Below are positions 8,206-18,652 of a stretch of DNA of 27,865 nt, piece by piece. Numbering within the stretch: position 1 is the first letter of the stretch; every line of letters starts with the position of its first letter. Where the stretch lies: positions 1-27,865 of the IMG/VR virus record IMGVR_UViG_3300030106_003744, one strand, 5' to 3'. The DNA comes from a virus. A program made the translations under genes and the position numbers. The notes under the pieces were generated by a model, which saw nothing but the letters and a program-made list of their open reading frames with translations, was not told the origin of the DNA and made no database searches.

Positions 8206-11200
8206 ATGGTATATGATCCTAATAAAAGACATTTTACTTTAGAGGAATTTGGAACAGAACTTAAACAAAAATTTCCAGATGAATTTAATGATGTTGGTGC
8301 ACTAGAAGCTGCACAAATTGAACTAGACAACAATCCCTACTACAAAGATTACATACTAGATTATTATGAAGATAATTTAGATGTTTTTGATAAAACTCTT
8401 GGTGCATTGCATAATACAATATATGGTTTTGCAGGAATAATAAAAGACATAGGTACAGGTACTTTAGGATATGGAGCTGCAGCATTAGAAGCTGTAGAAG
8501 ATTCTAAAAAATATTTAGCTAATCAACTAGGATTAGATGATTTAGTCTCTTTTACACCTATTGGTAAAGTTGATGATTTGTTTGATAAATATCAAAGTTA
8601 TAAAGGCACAAAGCTAGCCAATGGACAAGACTGGGATAGTTCTGTAGCTAAATTTTATCATAATCAATCTAGATTTTTAAAAGAAGAAGGTGACAAAATA
8701 TTTAATAATTATGTAGAAAATAGTGAAAATCTTCATGGTTATTTAGAATGGACTCAAAATACACCATATAGTTTAAAAAATACTTTTGAATATCCTTTTA
8801 GTATGACAACAAGAGCAATGAGTGATTTAGGACCATCTATTGCTACATATGCTGCAGCTGTATATTATGGTGCTCCAGTATTTCTTACTGGTGCTATTAT
8901 GGAAGGTAGTGGTGAATATAATACAGCTATGGAAAGATTAAGAAAAAAATCTGAAGACAAGGGCGAAGTATTTAATCCTGCATCAGTAAGCAAAACAGCT
9001 TTAGCTGCATCTACAGCTTATGGATTACTTTCAGGTTTAATAGAAAGATTTCAACTAAGATCTATTGGTAAGGCTGCTGGTTTTACTAAAAAAGCTACTA
9101 AAGAAAAATTTATAGAAAATATAGCTGATAAAATAGATGACAATATAAAGAAAACAGGTGGATCTGTTGCAAATATAACTAACTTATCAAAAAAAGCTGC
9201 AAGTATTGGACTTAGAAATGTAGATCAAGTTTTAAGAGCTACCTCAGAGGGTATTCAAGAAGGTATGCAACAAACTACTGCTGAAATAATAGGTAATGTA
9301 TATGACAAGTATGATGGAGATATAGAATTAGCAGCTAAAAATTTTGCTAAAGATTTATATGGAGATGTATCAGAAGAAAATTATAAAGATAGGATGCAAA
9401 GTTTTTGGTCTGGAGCTTTAGGTGGATTTGGTTTAGGAAAGCTAGGTCGTGGTTTAAATAAACTTGGACAAGGATATAATAAAAGATTTAGAAATGATTT
9501 AAGAAATAAAAAAGATCAAGAAATAAATCAAGCTATAAGTGAAGATATAGGTGTTGATTCAGCTCCTATTCCAGCTGTAGTAAATCCAAAGACTGTTGAT
9601 AAAGTCTCTAATATAAAAGACTTTGTATTTGGTCCTGAAAGCTTAACAGAACAAGATGATATTAATATTGAAAATATATCAAATAGAGGAGGTCAAGTTT
9701 TAGATCCATCAGATAGATTTGAATTAGCTGTTGAACATTTAATTGAAGATCCAGGAATAATAGATAGAGGTGAGCTTGGTGAAGTTTCAAGAAGTGATAT
9801 ATTATTTAATATAGAAAATAATGATTTTGTAGATGTTTTATCTGATAATCAACTAGCACAAATAAAAGAAACTTTAGGTGAAACAATAGCACCTGAAGGT
9901 GTAGAAAGAATAGATGATCCTGTCATAGAACAAGTTCCAGATACATCTGAAGTTATAAAGCCAACAGAACAACCTGAATTAGATGTATTGCAAGCTAAGC
10001 TTGATGATGTTAATAAAAAACTGCAAACCAATGTTACTGGTAAATTAAAAGCTAAATTAGAAAAAGATAAAATTGAATTAGAAAAGTCATTAGGTGTAAC
10101 ACCTGAAAAAACTGTAGATACTAGTGTTGATCCAGCTATTTTAGCTGAAAGAAAAAAAAGACAAGATAAATTTATAGAAGAATCTAAAAATAAAAGTTTA
10201 GAAGAATTAAGAGGGGTAGCTAAAGCAAGAAATATTCCTAATTTTAATAATTTAAATAAACAACAAATATTAACAGCAATATCTAATCAAGAGCCTTCTA
10301 GGTTGCCAGAAGAAATTCTTGATGATTCAAAATCTAAACAAAAGTTAAAAGATATTATAAATAAAGGAAAAAAGAAAGTAGTTCCTTTAGTTAAAAAAGG
10401 AGATTTAAAATACAAAGCAGCTGAAGAAGTAATTGGAGATGATGTAAGTAAAATTATAGAAGAACCTATTGAAAAAATTAAAAATCAACAAATAGATTAT
10501 CAAAAGCCTCAAAAAGGTAAGAAAGTTGTTGACAACAAGCAAACTGCAAAAGAATTAGCTGCAAGATTAAAAAAGAAGTTTCCTTATATAAAGCAAAAAG
10601 AATTAGAAAAAGTATTAGATGAAGAAGGTAATGAAGTAGCAGGTAGAGCTTTTAAGGCTGTTGTAGAGTGGTCTAAGGGTAAAGCTACACTAGATACAAT
10701 ACCTCATGAATATGGGCATTTATTTATTAGAATAATGAAAGATAGTCCTATAATTAAAGAAGGTATAAAAAGATTTGGTAGTGAAGAAAAATTAGTACAA
10801 TACATGGGTGAGTATTATGCTAATAAAATACAAGATAAAAAATTATTATCTAGATTTAAAACATGGTTAAGAAAATTTAGAAATGAATTAAAAAACTTTT
10901 TTGGCATGGCATTGACAGATAAACAATTAGGCAATTTAATATCTGAAAGATTCTTCAGCTATGATATGAAAGAAAAAGATTTATTTCAACTATTAGAGTT
11001 TGATACAATAGATTTTCAAAAAATAATTAGGACATCTAAATTTAGAAAAGTATTAAATAAAGCATTTGATTCATCTTTTGAAATAGCTTTATTAAAAATA
11101 AAAGATGGTATGTTAGATATTAATACATATATAGATATTATGGAATCTAATTTACCTGAAAGATATAGAGAAAACTTTAGAGATTGGCTATCAAGCAGAA

Positions 11201-14200
11201 AAGAATCTAATATACTAGGTTTTAATTCTATAAAAGAAAGAGTAGCTAAGTCATTAGAGACTAATCCTTTAAATCATAATCCTATTCAATACAATACTAG
11301 TGTAGCTACAATAGAAACACTGCAAAACTTTTTAGACAATGAAATAGCCTTGCATGAAGGAGAGCATGATTCTAGGTCTAATGGTAATGAATATGCTATT
11401 GGAGTTTTAAATTTATTTAATGTTGATATATATAGAAATGAAGCATTTAAACTTTTTGAAGCTGCAAGAAGTAAAAGTTATGCTGATTGGAAAGTTAGTA
11501 ATTTTATACCTTTACTTAATAGTAAAGGTAAGTTGCAAAAAGATTTAACTAAAGATGAAGAAAGAAGAGCTAGAAGATTATATTATGTAACTACTAATCA
11601 AGTAGAATCTAATAGAGGTATAGCTCATAAGTTAATTAATCCTATTACTCTTATAAGAAGAGGTAGTAAAGAATCTCCTATATTTGATTATAAATATATT
11701 GCAGAAAGTCAAAGAGTTTATACTAAGCAGTATAAAAAAGGATTTATACAAGAACAAGCAAAGTTTTTAACAAATTGGATTTCACATAATATACCACATA
11801 TAGCAGGTATGAGTAGAGGTATGTCTGTTTTAAATGGTAGAAGTGGATCCTCTATGTTTTTTGTTCCTGATGCTGATGGAAATTTAATTCAATCTTATGA
11901 GTTTTTAAATGTTGATGATTTAGTTAAACTGCAAAAATCTGCAGTTATGAGAAACAAGACTATTATATTTACTAGAGGTGATAATAAAAAATTATATTTA
12001 GCTGATATATCACCTATACATAAAAATCATGCTAAAGATGATAAATCTTATAAAACATTTTGGGACAATGCTTTAGAAAAAGGTTATATAACTAAAGATC
12101 AAAATAAAACATTTTTATCAATAAAAGATAAAGTTCAAAGAGAAAAAGAAATAGCTTCATTTGAATATACTAATGCTTTATTTCCAGGCTACATGAAAGA
12201 TTCTTTTGAGAATGTATTAAAAAGAATTAAAATACCTTTGACTCCATCCTATGTCAGTGATGAAATGCCTGACTTAAATACTTTTTATATTAATACAGAT
12301 AAAATTAATTTTAGATATAAAGGTAAGTCTGTAGAAGGAATAAAAAAGATTGCAGATGTTGGAGATACTTATATAGGAGATGGCAATACTTTAACAAGTA
12401 GAAATACTATTCAAACTATTGCTAATATATTTGGTTTAAATCCTAATACAGGACATCTTAAAACTATTATATATGATGTAAGTAGAAATAAAGATAACAA
12501 AGGTAATTTAAAAAACATTAAAGATGTTGATTTATTAATGATTAAGCATCAACAAAGTATACCAGAAGCAGGTTTAGAAATATATGATGGAGATACTTTA
12601 ATAGGAAGAGTAGATAATTCAAACAATATTATAGCTGCTGATGGTAAAACTATTATTGATATGATACTAACTAATGATGAAGCTAAAAAAGCTGAAGGTA
12701 AGTATAATACTAATAATTTTATAGTTAAAGGTAGTAGCCTTGGTTTAATTAAAATGGTTAATAAAAAGAAAAAGAAAGTTAAATTTCCTCTTCAATGGTT
12801 AAATCATTTATTTAATACAGATTTAATTAATATAATAAAAGAAGAATATGCTGGAACAAATAGTAAATCATATAAGATAATGAGCAATACAATTAATTCT
12901 ACAGCAGATTCTAGTAGTCTTAAATCTTTAGTAAATACTCTAAAAAGAAGTTTTCCTGATCAACTTAGTAGTGCTTTATATGACTTTGTAAATAGTGAGT
13001 TAGGATTTCATCCAGCAGCTAGTTATGGTTTAGAAACATTAATAAGGTCTAAATTATTTAATCCTGCTTTCAATATGGATAATCAAGATGGAGTTATGTT
13101 GCAAATGACTCCTAATTATGTTGAAGATTTAAATACTGATGAAATAGCAATAGGAATTTCTGATGCTACACAAATTATTAAACAGTATAAAAAAGAAACT
13201 AATAAGAAGTCTCCTACCATAGAAGAGTTAAATAGTTGGTTAGCTAATAATGATATTAGAGTATTAGCATATAGAAGTCCTATTCCATATATAGGTGGTG
13301 CAGATTATGTTAGAATAAAAAGAGTGCATAATATAGATGGAACAGTGCAAGTAAATACAGAAACTACATTTAGACAATATGAAGGAGATCATGATGGTGA
13401 TCATCTAGTCTTGCATTTTGTAAGTGAAAAGTTAGATCCTGTATTTAAACAATATTTTAAATCTGAAGAATATTTAAATTTAAAAAGAGGATTAGATTTA
13501 TCTGAATTTGTTGTTAGTAAAAATATAAACTCTGCTGTACAAGATGATAGATTTAGTATGATTGAAGCAATGATAAAAGGTGAGTCAGCTATTGGAGAAG
13601 TTGCAAAGGTTCAAGGTATTTATGGCTTAATAAAGCAGACATTTAATTATTTAGATGTAGATGGTGTTAGAATAGGATTGAATACAGGTAATGTTGATTT
13701 ATCTTTTATGAAGCCAGGATATAAAGATACTGTAGATCATATGTTAAGAATATATATACAAGCATCTGTAGACAATGCTAAGTTTTTATTACTTGACAAA
13801 TGGAATTATAGTCAAAGAAGTTTAATACAAAAATTATTTGTAGTTCAAAATGGTGTATATAAAGGTAAAACACTAGAAGATGTTATGAATGATAGATTGG
13901 GCTATGGCAAAAAACTGTATGATAAGCTTTATAAAAATTTATGGACAAAGTATAAAAAAGTTTATGATGTAAGAAATATGGGAGACTATACTGATGGTGG
14001 TTATGATATAGATAGAATTATTGAAGAATCAAATAATGTTTTAAGTTATAGTGAAAATAGAAAGTCTAGCTATGTAACTGAAAGTAGTTTTAAAAATGTA
14101 CAAACTATTTTAGAATCTATAATTTCAATGCCTTCAGCTATATATAATAATAAAATATTAAATAATCCTACTAATCATAAAGAATCTATAATGAGATATA

Positions 14201-14712
14201 GTAATGAAACTTTATTAGCTAGTCATATAGAAGCAGTTGAAACATTATTGCCTAGATTAGAAGAAATAAAAGAAAAGTATAAAGCTTTTCCTAAAGAATT
14301 TGAATTAATACAAGGTAGAATAAATACTTTTATTAATATGTTAAATACTAATAATCTTGAGTTTAGAAAAATAATGCCTTTAATGTGGGAACAGAATGAA
14401 ACATTTCTTAAAGTTAGAGATAATGTAGCTAGGTATGTAGAATCTTTTAAAACAGAAGATAAATGGGAAGCTTTTACTATTATGTATTTAGATACATTAT
14501 TAAGATCAGATGTAAAAGCAACTAAATTTAAAAAACCTGCACAAATAAATATAGCTAGATTAGAAAAGCTTTTGCCATTAGAGTTATTGCATAAGAAAAC
14601 TATAAGTAAGTATATTAAAAATTATAATAATCATTTATTTAGAGATGTAACACAAACTGATAAAAATATGATGAATAATGAAAAATTAGTAGATAAAGGG
14701 TGTCAATTGTAA
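8206..14712 (+). CDS. Giant virion protein with zinc-protease motif and RNA-polymerase-like catalytic barrel motif
   Basis: The protein has 2168 residues. The order seen is: an N-terminal 'TLEEFG..LKQKFPDEFND' segment; hydrophobic segments near 206-236 and 262-285; a charged Gln/Glu/Lys linker of about 480-800; HEYGH at 834-838 with a following acidic segment (MGEYYANKI) as a possible third zinc ligand; and a C-terminal region resembling multisubunit-type RNA polymerase. There, R1690-x-P1692 precedes EGDHDGDHLVLHF, with Asp1728, 1730 and 1732 matching the Mg-binding DxDGD of beta-prime-type barrels. A VDNAK motif follows at 1855-1859. K1508 and K1516 (K-x7-K) match the lysine spacing of the beta-type barrel. 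I infer a virion-delivered RNA polymerase like phi14:2 gp66. It has no clear Shine-Dalgarno site. The alternative is a catalytically dead polyvalent protein. Confidence 0.7.
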   Translation: MVYDPNKRHFTLEEFGTELKQKFPDEFNDVGALEAAQIELDNNPYYKDYILDYYEDNLDVFDKTLGALHNTIYGFAGIIKDIGTGTLGYGAAALEAVEDSKKYLANQLGLDDLVSFTPIGKVDDLFDKYQSYKGTKLANGQDWDSSVAKFYHNQSRFLKEEGDKIFNNYVENSENLHGYLEWTQNTPYSLKNTFEYPFSMTTRAMSDLGPSIATYAAAVYYGAPVFLTGAIMEGSGEYNTAMERLRKKSEDKGEVFNPASVSKTALAASTAYGLLSGLIERFQLRSIGKAAGFTKKATKEKFIENIADKIDDNIKKTGGSVANITNLSKKAASIGLRNVDQVLRATSEGIQEGMQQTTAEIIGNVYDKYDGDIELAAKNFAKDLYGDVSEENYKDRMQSFWSGALGGFGLGKLGRGLNKLGQGYNKRFRNDLRNKKDQEINQAISEDIGVDSAPIPAVVNPKTVDKVSNIKDFVFGPESLTEQDDINIENISNRGGQVLDPSDRFELAVEHLIEDPGIIDRGELGEVSRSDILFNIENNDFVDVLSDNQLAQIKETLGETIAPEGVERIDDPVIEQVPDTSEVIKPTEQPELDVLQAKLDDVNKKLQTNVTGKLKAKLEKDKIELEKSLGVTPEKTVDTSVDPAILAERKKRQDKFIEESKNKSLEELRGVAKARNIPNFNNLNKQQILTAISNQEPSRLPEEILDDSKSKQKLKDIINKGKKKVVPLVKKGDLKYKAAEEVIGDDVSKIIEEPIEKIKNQQIDYQKPQKGKKVVDNKQTAKELAARLKKKFPYIKQKELEKVLDEEGNEVAGRAFKAVVEWSKGKATLDTIPHEYGHLFIRIMKDSPIIKEGIKRFGSEEKLVQYMGEYYANKIQDKKLLSRFKTWLRKFRNELKNFFGMALTDKQLGNLISERFFSYDMKEKDLFQLLEFDTIDFQKIIRTSKFRKVLNKAFDSSFEIALLKIKDGMLDINTYIDIMESNLPERYRENFRDWLSSRKESNILGFNSIKERVAKSLETNPLNHNPIQYNTSVATIETLQNFLDNEIALHEGEHDSRSNGNEYAIGVLNLFNVDIYRNEAFKLFEAARSKSYADWKVSNFIPLLNSKGKLQKDLTKDEERRARRLYYVTTNQVESNRGIAHKLINPITLIRRGSKESPIFDYKYIAESQRVYTKQYKKGFIQEQAKFLTNWISHNIPHIAGMSRGMSVLNGRSGSSMFFVPDADGNLIQSYEFLNVDDLVKLQKSAVMRNKTIIFTRGDNKKLYLADISPIHKNHAKDDKSYKTFWDNALEKGYITKDQNKTFLSIKDKVQREKEIASFEYTNALFPGYMKDSFENVLKRIKIPLTPSYVSDEMPDLNTFYINTDKINFRYKGKSVEGIKKIADVGDTYIGDGNTLTSRNTIQTIANIFGLNPNTGHLKTIIYDVSRNKDNKGNLKNIKDVDLLMIKHQQSIPEAGLEIYDGDTLIGRVDNSNNIIAADGKTIIDMILTNDEAKKAEGKYNTNNFIVKGSSLGLIKMVNKKKKKVKFPLQWLNHLFNTDLINIIKEEYAGTNSKSYKIMSNTINSTADSSSLKSLVNTLKRSFPDQLSSALYDFVNSELGFHPAASYGLETLIRSKLFNPAFNMDNQDGVMLQMTPNYVEDLNTDEIAIGISDATQIIKQYKKETNKKSPTIEELNSWLANNDIRVLAYRSPIPYIGGADYVRIKRVHNIDGTVQVNTETTFRQYEGDHDGDHLVLHFVSEKLDPVFKQYFKSEEYLNLKRGLDLSEFVVSKNINSAVQDDRFSMIEAMIKGESAIGEVAKVQGIYGLIKQTFNYLDVDGVRIGLNTGNVDLSFMKPGYKDTVDHMLRIYIQASVDNAKFLLLDKWNYSQRSLIQKLFVVQNGVYKGKTLEDVMNDRLGYGKKLYDKLYKNLWTKYKKVYDVRNMGDYTDGGYDIDRIIEESNNVLSYSENRKSSYVTESSFKNVQTILESIISMPSAIYNNKILNNPTNHKESIMRYSNETLLASHIEAVETLLPRLEEIKEKYKAFPKEFELIQGRINTFINMLNTNNLEFRKIMPLMWEQNETFLKVRDNVARYVESFKTEDKWEAFTIMYLDTLLRSDVKATKFKKPAQINIARLEKLLPLELLHKKTISKYIKNYNNHLFRDVTQTDKNMMNNEKLVDKGCQL

Positions 14713-17700
14713 TGAGAGGAATTATACCTAAAAAATGTAAATCATTGTCAGGAGATACAGTTAAAGCTTCTGATAAACAAAGAGTAACAGAATATCTAGT
14801 TCAAACTGCAATTAATAAAAAGTTTCCTATTGAAAAAAACACTCAACAATTTTTTAATTTAGTTTTTAAAAAATTAAAAGGCTTACCTACAAATACTTTA
14901 GTTACTGAAAATGAATTAGATTCTATTTTAGAAAAACAATTAAAAATTTTTAATAAAACAGCAAAAAAGAGATTAAAGCCTCATCCATATAAAAAGATTT
15001 TTAAGATTCATCTTATGTTAGGTAGTAATGAAATACTTTTAAAAAGTTTTCTAGATAATTATACTGGTAAAATATTGCCAGTCAAATCAGCTAAACTTAC
15101 TAAAGAAGAAAGAGCTTTAGGTGCAACTATTGTACCATTGGATAGAGCTCCTTTATCTACTATAAATTCTTTATATGCACAAATGGAACAAACTTATAAT
15201 GCTAAAGGTGAAAGATATTTTAAAGGGTTTACAGGCAATTTAAGACTAATGTTTAACAAAGGTACAAGAATAAAAGATTTTGATCCTACAGGTGGGTTAA
15301 CTAAAGTAATGGCAGCTACAGAAGCATATGTAAGTAAAGTTAGTGGGCATGTAGCTAAATGGCTTGGTGTAGAAAATGATTCAGGCAACATTGTTTCTGG
15401 AATGAGTCAAATTTATAATGATATTAAAAAAAATATAAAAAGTGATTTAAATGATGATGATCAATTTAGAATGACACAATTATTTAATATGATAATGCAT
15501 AACTGGACTTATATTGAACATAGCTATATTGATAAAAAAGGCAATAAAGTTATAGTAGATGCTAAAAAACTTTATTCTTTATCTCCAGATAAAAAAGCAA
15601 AATTTATAAAAGATAATAATATAAAATCATCTGTAATGATTCATTCTAATTATGAGCCTATAGTAGATCCAAAAGAAAAGTTTAATCCAGAGTTTTATTA
15701 TTATGACAAAGAAAATAAAGTTTGGAGATATAAGCTTACTAAAGATATAGTTTATAATTATAGTAAACCTATTAGTATGAAAGATTATATTAATGGTAAA
15801 AGTTTAAACAGTAGTCAAAAACAAGATTTAAAAGATAAAATTTATTTAGATGACTCTGTTAGATTTGTATTAAATGCTAAAGATTTATATGATAATTTAT
15901 TGACTAACAATTTAAGTCAAGACAATTTAATTAAAATGGGTGAAAGTGTAGATAAAGCAAGAAACATACATAGTAAAGTTTTTCAAGATTTAAAAAGAAG
16001 ATTTGAGCTATTAAAACAAAATTATATAAAAGAAATACATAAATGGATACCTAATACAAGAAATAATGAAAAGTATTTAAATATTATAATTGATGCTGTA
16101 AAAACAGGTAATATAAATCCTTATACTAATAAAGAAATATTTGATGAAGATTATGATTCTATTTTATTTTTAAAAGATACATTTGGTGGTTTAATATTTA
16201 CTGATCCATATTTAACAGGTGAATCAACTATATTAGAAAAAAAAGACAGTTTTCCTATAGAATATGATAGTACTAGTATGTTTTATATGTATCAAAATTT
16301 ATTATATGATAAAGAACAAGATTTAAAAGGTATTAATGAAGCTTTAAAAACTGCAACAAAAAGAGAAGTTAGAATATCATTAAACAATTCTAAGAAAAAA
16401 GTTGAAGCATCTATAAGAAAAATACAAAGAAATCAAGCTATGTTTAATGATCAAGATATTGATTTATTTTCTGGCAAAACTAATTATAGTCCTAGAAATG
16501 CTGTAAACTTTAGAAATATTTCCAATGCTTTTGATATTAGAAATATGAAACTAGGTGAAAATATTTATGAAAATTATTTAAAAAGAATGTATCAAACATT
16601 AGAAAAAAGTAATTTAGCAGTTGAAATTATGGGTGGAGTTAGATTGTCTGGAACAGATAAAACAAATAGATTTAATACCTCTACAAACCCTATAACTGTT
16701 GATTATGCTTTAGAACAAATGAAAGCAGTATTAAGTAGTCCAGATATAAAAGGTAATTTCTTTGGATATAATTTAAGTAACAGTAATATTATTAGAGCAA
16801 TTTATGAAAAAACAGGTATTAAAATTAATGAATGGAAAGCTAGTAAATATAATAGAATATTAAGTTCATTTTTCACAGGTGGTTATTTAGGAGGAATATC
16901 AACTGCAGTATTGCAAAGATCTGTAATACTTAATAAAAAAATAGCTTTTGGTTGGAATAGTACAAGAAAAGCAAGAGAAGTATATAATAATTATAGAAAA
17001 GAAATAAATGAATTTGTTGCAGCTACAGGTGTTACAGATTGGACAGATTATTTTTCATCTGAATTATTTGGAGATTTAGCTCAAATAGAAGTTACTACTA
17101 GAGAAGAAGCTATTAAAATAACACAATATACTTTAGAGTATCATAATGATTTATCTAAAGGTATGAATAAAGATGTAGCTTTTAAAAAGTTAACAAATAA
17201 AATTACTAATATTGTTAAACAAGTTCCAGGTGTAAAAAAATTATTAGAAACATCTATAAAAAATATATTAAAAGATCCTGATTTACCTGCAAATTTAAAA
17301 GCTAAATTAAAAGCCGATAAAGAAAATAAACTATTACATATTGTAAATAATTATGCAAACTGGGCTATAACAAGAAACTTTTCTTCTTATCCAATTACAA
17401 AAGATATTAATATTGTTCAAAAAGCATTAAGAAAAAAAACACAGTTTTATGCATGGTTAAGTAGATCTGTCAAAGATCAAGCACCAGCAGTAATTGATTT
17501 TATTACTATGTCTGAACAAGAAAAAGACATGAGATCACAAACTGTTATTATAACTATGCAAATGATGCAAGATAGTGGTATGTTGTTAATAAATAATAGA
17601 GAAAATGGTTTAGATATATTTGATGCTTTAAGAAAAAAAAGGAATAATGAATTAACAACTGAAGAATTAGATATATTAAATAAAGATTTAGAATTAATAA

Positions 17701-18488
17701 TTAAAGTAGCAAGACAACAAGTAGCACAAATAGATATGATGATGACTACCTCAACTTTAGGACAATACAATAGAAATTTTGGTGGATTACATACTAGATT
17801 TACAACATATACTCAGCAAAAATTTGGATCAGAAGTAACTTTATTTAGAGAATATTATAGATCATTAGATATTAAAACAAAAAATGGATTGCATGGAAAA
17901 GAAGTTTTAAGATTAATTAGACTTTTATATGAAGATTTTAAAGATATACTAAAACCTACACTTTCATTAACATCTAAATCAAGACAAAGAAAAATAGAGG
18001 CTTTGTGGGAAAAAAATCCTGAATTAGCAAAATTAAGACTTTTTATATTAACTCAAGGAATTGCAACAGCATTATTTGAATTTGGATTTTTTACAGCTCT
18101 TGGACCAGGTCTAAGATCAATTTTATATGGACTTGGATCACCAATTAATCCTATGAAATTAGTACAAGGTATAAAATCTAGCATAGGAAGTGCTTTAGCA
18201 TTGCCTGCTTATTTAATATATGCATATTTTAATGATGATGATGAAGAGGATGTAATGGAAGAAGCAGCATGGGCTTTAAAAAGTAATCCTATAGTAGGAT
18301 ATGGAACAGGTGAATCTTTTGATATGATGCTTTATTTAATGAAGTTAATAAATAATGAAGATGAAGAAAAACAAGCACAGGACCTTGTAAATAGAATAAC
18401 ACCGTTATTGCCATTGCAAGGCCCTGAAAGAATAGCATTTAGATATATTGGTAGTCCTGCTATAGTAAATGCCATTAAAGATGATTAA
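14712..18488 (+). CDS. Giant virion cargo protein of unknown activity
   Basis: The protein has 1258 residues when started at the ATG inside the upstream stop (TAATG), the junction type used throughout this operon. A GTG at 14700 would add four residues. It is a basic, Lys/Asn-rich helical protein. A hydrophobic cluster near the C-terminus (ALFEFGFFTALGPG, then ALALPAYLIYAYF) is followed by an acidic run (NDDDEEDVMEEAAW), and the protein ends SPAIVNAIKDD. No catalytic motif is evident. Its size and its place after the polymerase-like protein suggest a co-ejected protein, comparable in role to T7 gp16 or the large cargo proteins of crAss-like phages. Its stop codon overlaps that of the convergent gene on the other strand. 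Confidence 0.65.
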   Translation: MRGIIPKKCKSLSGDTVKASDKQRVTEYLVQTAINKKFPIEKNTQQFFNLVFKKLKGLPTNTLVTENELDSILEKQLKIFNKTAKKRLKPHPYKKIFKIHLMLGSNEILLKSFLDNYTGKILPVKSAKLTKEERALGATIVPLDRAPLSTINSLYAQMEQTYNAKGERYFKGFTGNLRLMFNKGTRIKDFDPTGGLTKVMAATEAYVSKVSGHVAKWLGVENDSGNIVSGMSQIYNDIKKNIKSDLNDDDQFRMTQLFNMIMHNWTYIEHSYIDKKGNKVIVDAKKLYSLSPDKKAKFIKDNNIKSSVMIHSNYEPIVDPKEKFNPEFYYYDKENKVWRYKLTKDIVYNYSKPISMKDYINGKSLNSSQKQDLKDKIYLDDSVRFVLNAKDLYDNLLTNNLSQDNLIKMGESVDKARNIHSKVFQDLKRRFELLKQNYIKEIHKWIPNTRNNEKYLNIIIDAVKTGNINPYTNKEIFDEDYDSILFLKDTFGGLIFTDPYLTGESTILEKKDSFPIEYDSTSMFYMYQNLLYDKEQDLKGINEALKTATKREVRISLNNSKKKVEASIRKIQRNQAMFNDQDIDLFSGKTNYSPRNAVNFRNISNAFDIRNMKLGENIYENYLKRMYQTLEKSNLAVEIMGGVRLSGTDKTNRFNTSTNPITVDYALEQMKAVLSSPDIKGNFFGYNLSNSNIIRAIYEKTGIKINEWKASKYNRILSSFFTGGYLGGISTAVLQRSVILNKKIAFGWNSTRKAREVYNNYRKEINEFVAATGVTDWTDYFSSELFGDLAQIEVTTREEAIKITQYTLEYHNDLSKGMNKDVAFKKLTNKITNIVKQVPGVKKLLETSIKNILKDPDLPANLKAKLKADKENKLLHIVNNYANWAITRNFSSYPITKDINIVQKALRKKTQFYAWLSRSVKDQAPAVIDFITMSEQEKDMRSQTVIITMQMMQDSGMLLINNRENGLDIFDALRKKRNNELTTEELDILNKDLELIIKVARQQVAQIDMMMTTSTLGQYNRNFGGLHTRFTTYTQQKFGSEVTLFREYYRSLDIKTKNGLHGKEVLRLIRLLYEDFKDILKPTLSLTSKSRQRKIEALWEKNPELAKLRLFILTQGIATALFEFGFFTALGPGLRSILYGLGSPINPMKLVQGIKSSIGSALALPAYLIYAYFNDDDEEDVMEEAAWALKSNPIVGYGTGESFDMMLYLMKLINNEDEEKQAQDLVNRITPLLPLQGPERIAFRYIGSPAIVNAIKDD

Positions 18489-18652
18489 GATTTTTTCTGT
18501 ATTAATTTGCTTCTTTTAACTTCTCTATCTTTTATTCTTTGTATCATCATATCTCTTGTTGTTTGTGGTAATCTGGAATCATTTAAAGTAAATAAATTCT
18601 TTTTAATTAATTCCATGTGTCTAGTTAGTTTCTTCCATTCTCTGTCTGTCAT
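18485..18652 (-). CDS. Small basic protein, last gene of the leftward block
   Basis: The protein has 55 residues, strongly basic and helical (MTDREWKKLTRHMELIKKN at the start). The ATG is preceded by AAGGAG at ideal spacing. The start lies inside the 3' end of the nuclease gene (32-base overlap). Its TAA shares the palindromic TTAA with the stop of the convergent giant gene. The charge pattern suggests nucleic-acid contact, but no family is recognised. The good ribosome site is the main reason to accept it. Confidence 0.65.
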   Translation of the reverse strand: MTDREWKKLTRHMELIKKNLFTLNDSRLPQTTRDMMIQRIKDREVKRSKLIQKKS

